From Streptomyces colonosanans (GTDB taxonomy: Bacteria > Actinomycetota > Actinomycetes > Streptomycetales > Streptomycetaceae): a stretch of 64,000 bases of DNA. The notes beneath the pieces were generated by a model. That model was not told the origin of the DNA, searched no databases, and was given only the letters and a program-made list of their open reading frames with translations. The stretch is from positions 35,477 to 99,476 of the forward strand of contig NZ_MLYP01000024.1 in the NCBI RefSeq assembly GCF_001866645.1. The letters run 5' to 3'. Positions 47,789 through 55,977 of the stretch are shown here, piece after piece (position 1 is the first letter of the stretch; each line of letters opens with the position of its first letter). Made by a program: the position numbers and the translations under genes.

Positions 47789-48826
47789 GTGAACACTCCC
47801 GCCGCCGACGGCTTCCGTATGCCCGCCGAGTGGGCCCCGCACGAGCGCACCTGGATGGCGTGGCCGGGCCCCAACCCGACCTTCGACGATCCGGACGATC
47901 TGGCCGCCTCCCGCGCGGCCTGGGCGTCGGTCGCCCGCGCCGTGCGCCGCTTCGAGCCGGTGACCGTGGTCTGCGGCCCCGGTCAGTCCGCCGAGGCGCG
48001 CACCCTGCTGGGCGACGGCATCGAGACGGTCGAGCGCGATCTCGACGACGCCTGGATGCGCGACATCGGCCCCACCTTCCTCACCGACGGGCGGGAACTG
48101 GCCGCCGTGGACTGGACGTTCAACGGCTGGGGCGCCCAGCACTGGGCCCGCTGGGAACACGACGCGAAGATCGCCTCGTATGTCTCGGACCTCGCGGGGG
48201 CGAGGACGTACGCGTCGAAGCTCGTCAACGAGGGCGGCGCGATCCACGTCGACGGCGAGGGCACGGTCCTGCTCACCGAGACCGTGCAACTCGGCCCCGA
48301 ACGCAACCCGCATTGGACGAGGGAGCAGGTCGAGGCCGAGATCCACGCCCACCTCGGCACCCGCAAGGCGATCTGGCTGCCGCGCGGCCTGACCGGCGAC
48401 TACCCTCCCCACGGCTACGGCACCCTCGGCCACGTCGACATCGTGGCCGCCTTCGCCCGCCCCGGCGTCGTGGTCGCCCACCAGCAGCCGGACCCGGCGC
48501 ACCCGGACCACGAGGTGACGAAGGAGGTCATCGGGATCCTGAGGTCCGCCACCGACGCGCGCGGCCGCCGCCTGGAGGTGGTCGAGGTTCCCGCGCCGAC
48601 CGTCCTGGAGGCCGACGGCCGCTGGGCCGACTACTCCTATATCAACCACTACCTCTGCAACGACGGAGTCGTGCTGTGCGGCTTCGACGACCCCCGGGAC
48701 GAGACAGCCACCGGGATCTTCCGCCGGCTGTTCCCCGAGCGGACGGTGACGCTGGTCGACGCCCGTACGATCTTCGCGGGCGGGGGAGGCATCCACTGCA
48801 TCACGCAACAGCAGCCGAAGATCTAG
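47789..48826 (+). CDS. Agmatine deiminase
   Basis: This 345-residue member of the porphyromonas-type peptidyl-arginine deiminase superfamily hydrolyses agmatine to N-carbamoylputrescine and ammonia. It has MPAEWAPHERTWMAWP at the start, DDAWMRDIGPTF, the guanidine-binding NEGGAIHVDGEGT, the catalytic His in GYGTLGHVDIVAAF, and the C-terminal nucleophile Cys in GGGGIHCITQQQP. The GTG at 47789 lies 10 bases after ureC. Clustering with a urease-like pair suggests a shared nitrogen or polyamine route; no carbamoylputrescine amidase is adjacent. Confidence 0.92.
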   Translation: MNTPAADGFRMPAEWAPHERTWMAWPGPNPTFDDPDDLAASRAAWASVARAVRRFEPVTVVCGPGQSAEARTLLGDGIETVERDLDDAWMRDIGPTFLTDGRELAAVDWTFNGWGAQHWARWEHDAKIASYVSDLAGARTYASKLVNEGGAIHVDGEGTVLLTETVQLGPERNPHWTREQVEAEIHAHLGTRKAIWLPRGLTGDYPPHGYGTLGHVDIVAAFARPGVVVAHQQPDPAHPDHEVTKEVIGILRSATDARGRRLEVVEVPAPTVLEADGRWADYSYINHYLCNDGVVLCGFDDPRDETATGIFRRLFPERTVTLVDARTIFAGGGGIHCITQQQPKI

Positions 48827-48835
48827 GAGCCGCAG

Positions 48836-49426
48836 ATGGCCGGTGCGCGCAGGAACGCGCCGCCGCGCGAGGACGTCCTCGCCGCCGCGATGCGCATGAT
48901 CGCCGAGCGCGGGCTGGAGAAGCTCACCATGGCGGCGCTGGGTCGTGAGGTCGGGATGAGCAGCGGGCATCTGCTCTACTACTTCCGCTCCAAGGACGAG
49001 TTGCTGCTGCAGACCCTTGAGTGGAGCGAGGGCCGCCTGGGCGCCGAACGGGGCCGGCTGCTGAGCGGCCTCGGCCCGGCCCGGGAACGGCTGGCCGCGT
49101 ACGTCGACCTGTACGTCCCCGACGGCCACCGCGACCCGCACTGGACGCTCTGGCTGGAGGTCTGGAACCGCTCGCAGACCGCCGCCGGCGACGCCCGCGA
49201 CCGGCAGGCCGCCGTCGAGGGCGCCTGGCACCGCGACCTGGCGGCCCTGCTCGCCGAAGGGGTGTCGCGCGGGGAGTTCCGGCCGGTCGACCCGGACCGC
49301 TTCGCCGCCCGGCTGCGCGCCCTCCTCGACGGGTTCTCCATCCATGTGGCGATCGGTCTGCGCGGAACGGACCGGGAGCAGGTCCTGCGCCATGTGGGGG
49401 AGTTCCTGGACGAATCTCTCGGCTGA
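48836..49426 (+). CDS. TetR-family regulator of the urease-like cluster
   Basis: This 196-residue TetR/AcrR regulator has an N-terminal helix-turn-helix (AAMRMIAERGLEKLTMAALG, then GREVGMSSGHLLYYFRSKDE). Its all-helical ligand domain contains a WLEVWNRSQTA segment, typical of BetI/TetR_C_6-like members that sense choline or small amines. It lies 9 bases after agmatine deiminase and ends the cluster, so it may control ureAB-ureC-deiminase expression in response to an amine; that is inference. The ATG at 48836 follows AGGAG. Confidence 0.85.
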   Translation: MAGARRNAPPREDVLAAAMRMIAERGLEKLTMAALGREVGMSSGHLLYYFRSKDELLLQTLEWSEGRLGAERGRLLSGLGPARERLAAYVDLYVPDGHRDPHWTLWLEVWNRSQTAAGDARDRQAAVEGAWHRDLAALLAEGVSRGEFRPVDPDRFAARLRALLDGFSIHVAIGLRGTDREQVLRHVGEFLDESLG

Positions 49427-49430
49427 CCAG

Positions 49431-49666
49431 CTAGTGCCCCGGCAGGCAACGTTTGCCCGTCAAGGAGCGGCGTCGTGGGGGCACCTCCCGCTCGAGCGAA
49501 GCCGAGAGTGGGGGAGCGTGCTCTCGGCGTGCCGGCCGGAAGCCCTCGTACTGGATGTACTTGGGTTTTCGGCCGGTGCGGCGAGTGGGGGTACCCCCTG
49601 CTCGAAGAGCTTGGGGGAGCGTGCCGGGCGTCGCGACGGGGCGAACGTTGCCTGTTGGGGCACTAG
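49431..49666. mobile_element. 236-bp MITE-like palindromic element
   Basis: The ends are inverted repeats: CTAGTGCCCCGGCAGGCAAC at 49431 and, read in reverse from 49666, CTAGTGCCCCAACAGGCAAC. The identity continues inward through CGTT(T/C)GCCC. The interior is a long imperfect palindrome centred near 49551, with arms such as GTGCCGGCCGGAAGCCC and GTTTTCGGCCGGTGC. No open frame is conserved. A half copy at 7231-7336 shows that the unit is dispersed. The CTAG at each end could be part of the repeat or a target duplication. It starts 5 bases after the TetR stop, where it may also act as a terminator. Confidence 0.75.
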
Positions 49667-49790
49667 CGTGCGCTCGCAAAGGCGTGATCGCCCGTTCCCG
49701 GCCGAATGATCCGGCCAGGCGCCGTGAACGCAATGAACGAAACCCGAGGCGCTCTTGTCGCATCCGCGAACGACCGGCACGTTACCGGCC

Positions 49791-51092
49791 ATGGGACGAG
49801 AGCATTGGAAGAGGATCTGGATCGGTTCGGCCGGCAACATGGTGGAGTGGTACGACTGGTTCGTCTACGCCAGCTTCGCCACGTACTTCGCCGGGGCGTT
49901 CTTCCCCGACGGGAACCCCACGGCCCAGCTCATGAACACCGCGGGCATCTTCGCGGTCGGGTTCTTCATGCGCCCGGTCGGCGGCTGGCTGCTCGGCCGG
50001 GTCGGTGACCGCAAGGGCCGTAAGGCCGCGCTGACCCTCACGGTCACCTTGATGTCCGCCTCCGCGATCCTCATTGCGATCGCACCGACCTACGCCGTCG
50101 CCGGGTACGGCGGCGCGCTCGTGCTGCTCGTCGCCCGGCTGCTGCAAGGGCTGTCGGTGGGCGGCGAGTACGCGGCCAGCGCGACCTACCTCACCGAGGC
50201 CTCCGACCCCGGGCGGCGCGGCTTCGCCTCCAGCTTCCAGTACGTCTCGATGACCGCGGGCCAGATCGTCGGCCTCGGTCTCCAGATCGTCCTGCAGCGC
50301 ACCATGTCCGACAGCGCACTGCACAGCTACGGCTGGCGCATCCCGTTCGTGGTGGGCGCGCTCGGCGCGGCGGTGATCTTCTACCTGCGGCGGAACATGC
50401 TGGAGACCGAGGTCTACGAGGCCGACGACAACGGCGGCGATGAGCGCGGCACGCTGCGCGCGCTGTGGCGGCACAAGCGCGAGGCGTTCCTGGTGATCGC
50501 GCTGACCATGGGCGGCACGGTCGCCTACTACACGTACACCACGTACCTCACCAAGTACCTGTCGAACTCGGCGGGCCTGTCCAAGCAGACCGCGACCCTG
50601 GTCTCCTTCACCGCGCTGATCGTCTTCGCCTGCCTCCAGCCGTTCGCCGGACGGCTCTCCGACCGGATCGGCCGCCGCCCGCTGCTGATCACCTTCGCGA
50701 TCGGCTCCACCTTCCTGACCGTGCCGATCATGACGATGCTGAAGCACGCGGGCGGCTACTGGCCGGCGCTGGGCCTGTCCCTGCTGGCCCTGATCGTGGT
50801 CACCGGCTACACCTCGATCAACGCGTGCGTGAAGGCGGAGCTGTTCCCGACGGGGGTCCGCGCCCTGGGGGTCGCCCTGCCCTATGCCATCGCCAACGCC
50901 CTCTTCGGCGGCACGGCGGAATACGTAGCGCTGTGGTTCAAGAACGCGGGCGCCGAGTCCGGCTTCTACTGGTACGTGGCGGGCTGTGCGGCCGTGTCCC
51001 TGGTCGTCTACCTCACCATGCGGGAGACCCGGGACCTGGACCTCACCAGGATGAAGGACTCCGAGCCGTCCTCGTTGACGCCCGCATCCTGA
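49791..51092 (+). CDS. MFS metabolite:proton symporter (MHS family)
   Basis: This is a 433-residue, 12-helix permease of the KgtP/ProP/citrate type. It has the MHS start GSAGNMVEWYDWFVYASFAT, the loop 2-3 motif GRVGDRKGRKAAL, GLSVGGEYAASATYLTEASD in helix 4-5, and the repeat motif GRLSDRIGRRPLL. The substrate is probably a di- or tricarboxylate, proline-like or shikimate-like compound; alpha-ketoglutarate permease is the nearest recognisable pattern. ATG 49791 is used; a TTG at 49755 would add 12 residues. The final 20 bases, including the stop, are tandemly duplicated just downstream. Confidence 0.85.
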   Translation: MGREHWKRIWIGSAGNMVEWYDWFVYASFATYFAGAFFPDGNPTAQLMNTAGIFAVGFFMRPVGGWLLGRVGDRKGRKAALTLTVTLMSASAILIAIAPTYAVAGYGGALVLLVARLLQGLSVGGEYAASATYLTEASDPGRRGFASSFQYVSMTAGQIVGLGLQIVLQRTMSDSALHSYGWRIPFVVGALGAAVIFYLRRNMLETEVYEADDNGGDERGTLRALWRHKREAFLVIALTMGGTVAYYTYTTYLTKYLSNSAGLSKQTATLVSFTALIVFACLQPFAGRLSDRIGRRPLLITFAIGSTFLTVPIMTMLKHAGGYWPALGLSLLALIVVTGYTSINACVKAELFPTGVRALGVALPYAIANALFGGTAEYVALWFKNAGAESGFYWYVAGCAAVSLVVYLTMRETRDLDLTRMKDSEPSSLTPAS

Positions 51093-51169
51093 AGCCGACG
51101 CCCGCATCCTGAGACGGCGATGAGTGCGGGGGCGGAATGTGCCAAACTTCCCCCGTGCTCTCGTTCGCC

Positions 51170-51205
51170 ATGATTATTGGCAGCAGGCGCGCCGGTCCGC
51201 AGTGA
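51170..51205 (+). CDS. cimA leader peptide (MIIGSRRAGPQ)
   Basis: An ATG at 51170 is followed by two ATT isoleucine codons and encodes an 11-residue peptide ending at TGA 51203-51205. An in-frame GTG at 51155 would add VLSFA. ATT is very rare here (Ile is almost always ATC), so tandem ATT codons stand out. The next gene makes citramalate, an entry to isoleucine, and an intrinsic terminator stands between. No Shine-Dalgarno is visible before the ATG, so a leaderless or GTG start is possible. Confidence 0.75.
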   Translation: MIIGSRRAGPQ

Positions 51206-51209
51206 CCGT

Positions 51210-51291
51210 CCCGCACGACCCGGTGCGGGCGGCCATCGTCGTCCTCGACCCGCGCGCAGACCTCTCGCACCCGCGAGGGGTTTTTCGTTTT
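51210..51291 (+). promoter_or_regulatory. cimA attenuator
   Basis: First hairpin: CCCGCAC (51210-51216) with GTGCGGG (51223-51229), loop GACCCG. Terminator: CCTCTCGC (51261-51268) with GCGAGGGG (51273-51280), loop ACCC, followed by TTTTT, CG and TTTT to 51291. Alternative pairing of GGTGCG (51222-51227) with CGCACC (51266-51271) would break both and act as antiterminator. This three-segment layout behind an Ile-Ile peptide fits ribosome-controlled attenuation by isoleucyl-tRNA supply. Confidence 0.78.
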
Positions 51292-51393
51292 CCTGGCCCA
51301 CCTTCAGCCGGGAGGGAAGCGCGAGGGACCATGGAGGGACGGTGGAACCGGTCATTCCGGTAGACCGAGACCCAATACAGGAGCCTTCACACC

Positions 51394-52998
51394 ATGACGG
51401 AAACCAGCGAGCTCGACGACTCGTTCCACGTCTTCGACACGACGCTGCGTGACGGCGCGCAGCGCGAGGGCATCAACCTCACCGTCGCGGACAAGCTGGC
51501 CATCGCACGGCACCTGGACGACTTCGGCGTCGGCTTCATCGAGGGCGGCTGGCCTGGTGCAAATCCGCGCGACACCGAGTTCTTCGCTCGCGCCCAGCAG
51601 GAGATCGACTTCCGGCACGCCCAGTTGGTCGCCTTCGGCGCGACACGCAGGCCCGGCGCCAAGGCGGCGGAGGACCTCCAGGTCAAGGCCCTGCTGGACT
51701 CGGGGGCGCCGGTGATCACCCTGGTCGCCAAGTCCCACGACCGCCATGTCGAGCTGGCCCTGCGCACCACGCTGGACGAGAACCTGGAGATGATCCGCGA
51801 CACGGTCTCCTGTCTGCGCGCGGCGGGCCGCCGGGTCTTCGTGGACTGCGAGCACTTCTTCGACGGTTACCGGGCGAACCCCCAGTACGCGAAGTCGGTG
51901 GTCCGCGCGGCGGCGGAGGCGGGCGCGGACGTCGTCATCCTCTGTGACACGAACGGCGGCATGCTGCCGGCGCAGGTGCACGCGGTGGTCTCCACGGTCC
52001 TGGCGGACACGGGCGCCCGCCTCGGCATCCACGCCCAGGACGACACGGGATGCGCGGTCGCGAACACCCTGGCCGCGGTGGACGCGGGCGCGACCCACGT
52101 GCAGTGCACGGCGAACGGCTACGGCGAGCGGGTGGGCAACGCCAACCTGTTCCCGGTGGTGGCGGCCCTGGAGCTGAAGTACGGCAAGAAGGTGCTGCCC
52201 GAGGGCAGGCTCCGCGAGATGACGCGGATCTCGCACGCGATCGCGGAGGTCGTGAACCTCACCCCCTCCACACACCAGCCCTACGTCGGCGTTTCGGCCT
52301 TCGCCCACAAGGCCGGCCTGCACGCGTCCGCGATCAAGGTCGACCCGGACCTGTACCAGCACATCGACCCCGAGCTCGTCGGCAACACCATGCGGATGCT
52401 GGTCTCCGACATGGCGGGCCGGGCGTCCGTGGAGCTCAAGGGCAAGGAACTGGGGGTGGACCTGGGCGGCGACCGGGAGCTGGTCGGCCGGGTGGTGGAG
52501 CGCGTGAAGGAGCGCGAGCTCAAGGGCTACACGTACGAAGCGGCGGACGCGAGCTTCGAGCTGCTGCTGCGCGAGGAGGTGGCGGGGAAGCCGCTGCGCT
52601 ACTTCCGCACGGAGTCCTGGCGGGCGATCGTCGAGGACCGCCCCGACGGTACCCACGCCAACGAGGCGACGGTCAAGCTCTGGGCGAAGGGCGAGCGTAT
52701 CGTGGCGACAGCGGAGGGCAACGGCCCGGTCAACGCCCTGGACCGCGCGCTGAGGGTCGCCCTGGAACGGATCTACCCCGAGCTCGCCGCCCTCGGCCTG
52801 GTCGACTACAAGGTCCGCATCCTGGAGGGCAAGCACGGCACGCAGTCCACGACGCGCGTCCTCATCTCCACGTCCGACGGCAGGGGCGAGTGGTCCACGG
52901 TGGGCGTGGCGGAGAACGTGATCGCGGCGTCGTGGCAGGCGCTGGAGGACGCGTACACCTACGGTCTGCTGCGCGCGGGCGTGGAACCGGCGGAGTAG
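51394..52998 (+). CDS. cimA: Citramalate synthase CimA
   Basis: CimA (534 aa) condenses pyruvate and acetyl-CoA to (R)-citramalate, a threonine-independent route to 2-oxobutyrate and isoleucine. It has the HMGL-like barrel with FDTTLRDGAQREGINLTVAD, the metal-binding HAQDDTGCAVANTLAAVDAG segment and GNANLFPVV. The C-terminal LeuA-dimer regulatory domain (YTYEAADASFELLLREEVAG onward) allows isoleucine feedback. The long form with this domain is usual. It lies downstream of a leader peptide and attenuator, and its product feeds the same pathway as IlvB, IlvC and IlvE. Confidence 0.93.
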   Translation: MTETSELDDSFHVFDTTLRDGAQREGINLTVADKLAIARHLDDFGVGFIEGGWPGANPRDTEFFARAQQEIDFRHAQLVAFGATRRPGAKAAEDLQVKALLDSGAPVITLVAKSHDRHVELALRTTLDENLEMIRDTVSCLRAAGRRVFVDCEHFFDGYRANPQYAKSVVRAAAEAGADVVILCDTNGGMLPAQVHAVVSTVLADTGARLGIHAQDDTGCAVANTLAAVDAGATHVQCTANGYGERVGNANLFPVVAALELKYGKKVLPEGRLREMTRISHAIAEVVNLTPSTHQPYVGVSAFAHKAGLHASAIKVDPDLYQHIDPELVGNTMRMLVSDMAGRASVELKGKELGVDLGGDRELVGRVVERVKERELKGYTYEAADASFELLLREEVAGKPLRYFRTESWRAIVEDRPDGTHANEATVKLWAKGERIVATAEGNGPVNALDRALRVALERIYPELAALGLVDYKVRILEGKHGTQSTTRVLISTSDGRGEWSTVGVAENVIAASWQALEDAYTYGLLRAGVEPAE

Positions 52999-53014
52999 AT
53001 CTCCAGGGTTGCCC

Positions 53015-53051
53015 GTCCCGCCCCTCCTTCCGGGGCGGGACGGCCCCTTTT
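53015..53051 (+). terminator. cimA terminator
   Basis: GTCCCGCCCC (53015-53024) and GGGGCGGGAC (53032-53041) pair perfectly, followed by GGCCCC and TTTT. It starts 17 bases past the cimA stop. Confidence 0.85.
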
Positions 53052-53076
53052 GGGGGAGTTCAGGTAGCTTCGTACT

Positions 53077-54432
53077 ATGAACGCCAGGCCGGTTCGCATA
53101 TGCGCCATACCGTTGGTCGCCCTGCTCATAGCGCTCCTGACGGTGCTGTCCACGGGAGCAGCCCGCGCGTACACGGCGACGAATATCTCGGTCATCGCCG
53201 AGTCACTGCGCAAAGGCCCGGTGTACGTCGACCCCGCGGCCTCCGGGCAGCTGTCGCCCCAGGACGCCGACGCCCTCGCGAAGAAGATCAAGGACGCCGA
53301 CAAACCCGTCTTCGTGGCGGTCCTGCCCGCGGATTACCCCACGCAGAACCTCTTCTCCGACCTGCGCACGGCCACCGGCATCACCGGCGTGTACGCGATC
53401 CGTCTCGGTGATCGCTTCGACGCGCGGGCGGACTCCTCGGTCCTGCCCCGCACCGCCGTGGTGAACCTGACCGCCAGCGTCCAGGGCGAGAGTGCCAAGG
53501 CCCAGCTGAACGACTTCACCGACCGCGCCCTCCTGAACGTCCGCGGCCACGCCCCGTCGAGCTGGGGCACCGCGGGCGCGGGCGGCGGGTTCTCGTCCAC
53601 TTCCCTGATCGCGGCGGGTGCGGTGATCGTTGCGGCCGGCGTGGGCGCCTATGCACTCGTACGGGTGAACCGGCGCCGACGGGAGGAGGAGCAGCGGGCC
53701 GCGCTGGAGAAGCTGCGGGTCGTGGTCGACGAGGACATCACCGCCTTCGGCGAGGAGCTGGACCGCCTCGACTTCCAGCCGGCGGAGCCGGGTGCGGACG
53801 ACGCGATGCGCGCGGACTACGTGCGGGCGCTGGACGTGTACGACCAGGCGAAGTCGTTCATGGCGGCGGCCGAGCGCCCCGAGGACGTGAAGGCCGTGAC
53901 CCAGGCCTTGGAGGACGGCCGCTTCTCGCTGGCGGTGCTCGCCGCCCGGCGCGCCGGCAGGCCGCTGCCCGAACGCCGGCCGCCCTGCTTCTTCGACCCG
54001 CGCCACGGTCCGTCCATCGCCGACGCGACCTGGACGCCCCCGGGCGGCAGTCCGCGCGAGGTCCCTGTCTGCGCGGCCGACCGGTCCCGGCTGGCCGACG
54101 GCCGCGAGCCCATGGTCCGCGAGGTGGACACGGAGTACGGTCGCCGCCCCTACTGGGACGCCGGCCCGGCCTACGGCCCTTGGGCGGGCGGCTACTTCGG
54201 CGGTGGCATGCTGCCCGGCCTGCTGGTCGGCACGCTGCTCGGCAGCATGATGTCCACCCCGTCGTACGCGGCCGGCTACGGCACCGGCTACGGCGACTTC
54301 GGCGCCGCCGGCTACGACGGCGGGGACGTCTCGGGCGCCGACTTCGACCCCGGAGACTTCGGCGGCGGCTTCGGCGACGGCGGGGGAGGGGGAGACTTCG
54401 GAGGCGGCGGGGACTTCGGCGGAGGGTTCTGA
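53077..54432 (+). CDS. Signal-peptide membrane protein with Gly-rich tail
   Basis: The 451-residue protein has an N-terminal signal peptide (residues 1-30, IPLVALLIALLTVLSTGAAR). An extracytoplasmic domain (35-165) resembles TPM-like folds (AYDADKPVFVAVLPADYPTQ-type strand). One transmembrane helix (about 180-200, LIAAGAVIVAAGVGAYALV) leads to a cytoplasmic charged coil, then another hydrophobic Gly-rich segment and a C-terminus of GDFGGG repeats. The layout recalls YgcG/TPM-domain proteins, but no catalytic role is known. It is expressed on its own after the cimA terminator and ends just before the collapsed two-component genes. Confidence 0.7.
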   Translation: MNARPVRICAIPLVALLIALLTVLSTGAARAYTATNISVIAESLRKGPVYVDPAASGQLSPQDADALAKKIKDADKPVFVAVLPADYPTQNLFSDLRTATGITGVYAIRLGDRFDARADSSVLPRTAVVNLTASVQGESAKAQLNDFTDRALLNVRGHAPSSWGTAGAGGGFSSTSLIAAGAVIVAAGVGAYALVRVNRRRREEEQRAALEKLRVVVDEDITAFGEELDRLDFQPAEPGADDAMRADYVRALDVYDQAKSFMAAAERPEDVKAVTQALEDGRFSLAVLAARRAGRPLPERRPPCFFDPRHGPSIADATWTPPGGSPREVPVCAADRSRLADGREPMVREVDTEYGRRPYWDAGPAYGPWAGGYFGGGMLPGLLVGTLLGSMMSTPSYAAGYGTGYGDFGAAGYDGGDVSGADFDPGDFGGGFGDGGGGGDFGGGGDFGGGF

Positions 54433-54474
54433 CCGCGTCCGCAGGGGGCTCCTGGTGATCGGTGGCCCTACGCG

Positions 54475-54917
54475 CTACGACATCCGCGGCACGACCAGCC
54501 CCGACTCGTACGCCACGACGACGGCCTGCGTACGGTCGCGCAGCCCGAGCTTGGACAGGACACGGCTGACGTGCGTCTTCACCGTCTCCTCGCCGACCCG
54601 CAGGCGCCCGGCGATCTCCGGGTTCGAGAGCCCTTCCGCCAGCAGCCGCAGCTCAGCTGGGCCACGACACCGGCGACGGTGAGCGCCCCGAACGGCACGA
54701 GCGCCAGCACACCGGCGGCGCTCAACCCGAGCGCGGCCCCCGCCCGGGCCACCCGCTCGGACCCGAGAACGAAGAACAGCGGCAGGGTCGTGGCGGGCGC
54801 GAGCAGCAGCACGGCCGCGAAGCCGCCCCGCAGATCGCCACCGCGGACGAGGACTTCGCCGACGGAGAGCAGGGCCAGTATCGCGGGCAGCAGCCGCAGC
54901 ACCCTTTCGTCCGCCAT
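54475..54917 (-). pseudogene. Collapsed two-component system (kinase N-terminus joined to regulator HTH)
   Basis: On the minus strand, ATG 54917 opens [20 protein letters not shown] and continues through helices typical of a small sensor kinase ([32 protein letters not shown]). Near 54660 similarity jumps, in another frame, to the C-terminal LuxR/NarL helix-turn-helix of a response regulator ([20 protein letters not shown], then [16 protein letters not shown]), which ends with TAG at 54475. The kinase core and receiver domain are missing. A single deletion of probably more than 1 kb explains this. The ABC exporter next door, divergently transcribed, was likely its target. Confidence 0.8.
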
Positions 54918-55038
54918 CCCTCTCTTCCCCTCACCCACCCCGCTATTGTGCCGAGACGCCCCGCCGACGGCGTCCCTCGTGCGAGGGACCTCCCGGGCGT
55001 GACGACGCTGGCCTCGACCAGGCCTAGCCTCCCTCGAC

Positions 55039-55977
55039 ATGAGCGACGCAACCATCGAAGTCCGCGATCTGCGCAAGCGGTTCGGCCGGACCGTCGCCGT
55101 CGACGGACTCTCCTTCACGGTTCAGCCCGGCACGGTCACCGGTTTCGTAGGCCCCAACGGCGCGGGCAAGTCCACCACCATGCGGGCGATCCTCGGCCTG
55201 GACGCCCCCGACCAGGGCACGGCACTCATCGGCGGCCGCCCCTACCGCGACCTGCGCACCCCCCTCTTGGAGGTCGGCGCCCTCCTGGACGCCGCCGCAC
55301 TGCACCCCAGCCGTCGCGGACGCGACCATCTGCGCTGGCTGGCCCACTCGCACGGCCTGCCCACGCACCGCGTGGACGAGGTTCTCGAACAGGTCGGCAT
55401 GGACAAGGCGGCCAGGCGCCGGGCGGGCGGCTACTCGCTGGGCATGCGCCAGCGCCTCGGCATCGCGGCCGCCCTGCTCGGTGACCCCCCGGTCCTGCTC
55501 CTGGACGAACCGGTCAACGGCCTGGACCCGGAGGGCATCCAGTGGATCCGCACCCTTCTGCGCCGACTGGCGGCCGAGGGTCGCGCCGTCCTCGTCTCCA
55601 GCCATCTGATGAGTGAACTGGAGGACACCGCCGACCACTTGGTCGTCATCGGCCGCGGCCGGCTGATCGCCGACAGGGCGGTCGCCGACCTGCTCGCCGC
55701 CGCCTCCGGTGACCGCGTCAGGCTGCGCACCGCCGCCCGCACGGAGGCGCTGGAACTGCTCGCCCGGGAGGGCGGCACGGTGACGGTCACCGACCGCGAG
55801 ACGCTCACGGTCACCGGACTGCCCGTGGAACGCATCGTCGAGCTGCTGAGCGAGGCACGGGTGCCCGTCACCGAGGTGGGGGCGCACCGGGCGACGTTGG
55901 AGGAGGCGTACATGGAACTCACCCGGGAGGCGGTCGAGTTCGGCTCCTCACCGGACGGCGAGGAGGTCACCCCGTGA
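55039..55977 (+). CDS. ABC transporter ATP-binding subunit
   Basis: This 312-residue ATPase has Walker A GPNGAGKST (about 36-44), the signature YSLGMRQRLGIAAALLGDP and Walker B LLLDEPVNGLDPEG, followed by the H-loop VLVSSHLMSE. The C-terminal accessory region is of the drug-export (DrrA/BcrA-like) type. A TAGCCT hexamer about 10 bases before the ATG suggests a near-leaderless mRNA. It overlaps the next gene by four bases and works with the two permeases downstream as an exporter. Substrate unknown. Confidence 0.92.
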   Translation: MSDATIEVRDLRKRFGRTVAVDGLSFTVQPGTVTGFVGPNGAGKSTTMRAILGLDAPDQGTALIGGRPYRDLRTPLLEVGALLDAAALHPSRRGRDHLRWLAHSHGLPTHRVDEVLEQVGMDKAARRRAGGYSLGMRQRLGIAAALLGDPPVLLLDEPVNGLDPEGIQWIRTLLRRLAAEGRAVLVSSHLMSELEDTADHLVVIGRGRLIADRAVADLLAAASGDRVRLRTAARTEALELLAREGGTVTVTDRETLTVTGLPVERIVELLSEARVPVTEVGAHRATLEEAYMELTREAVEFGSSPDGEEVTP

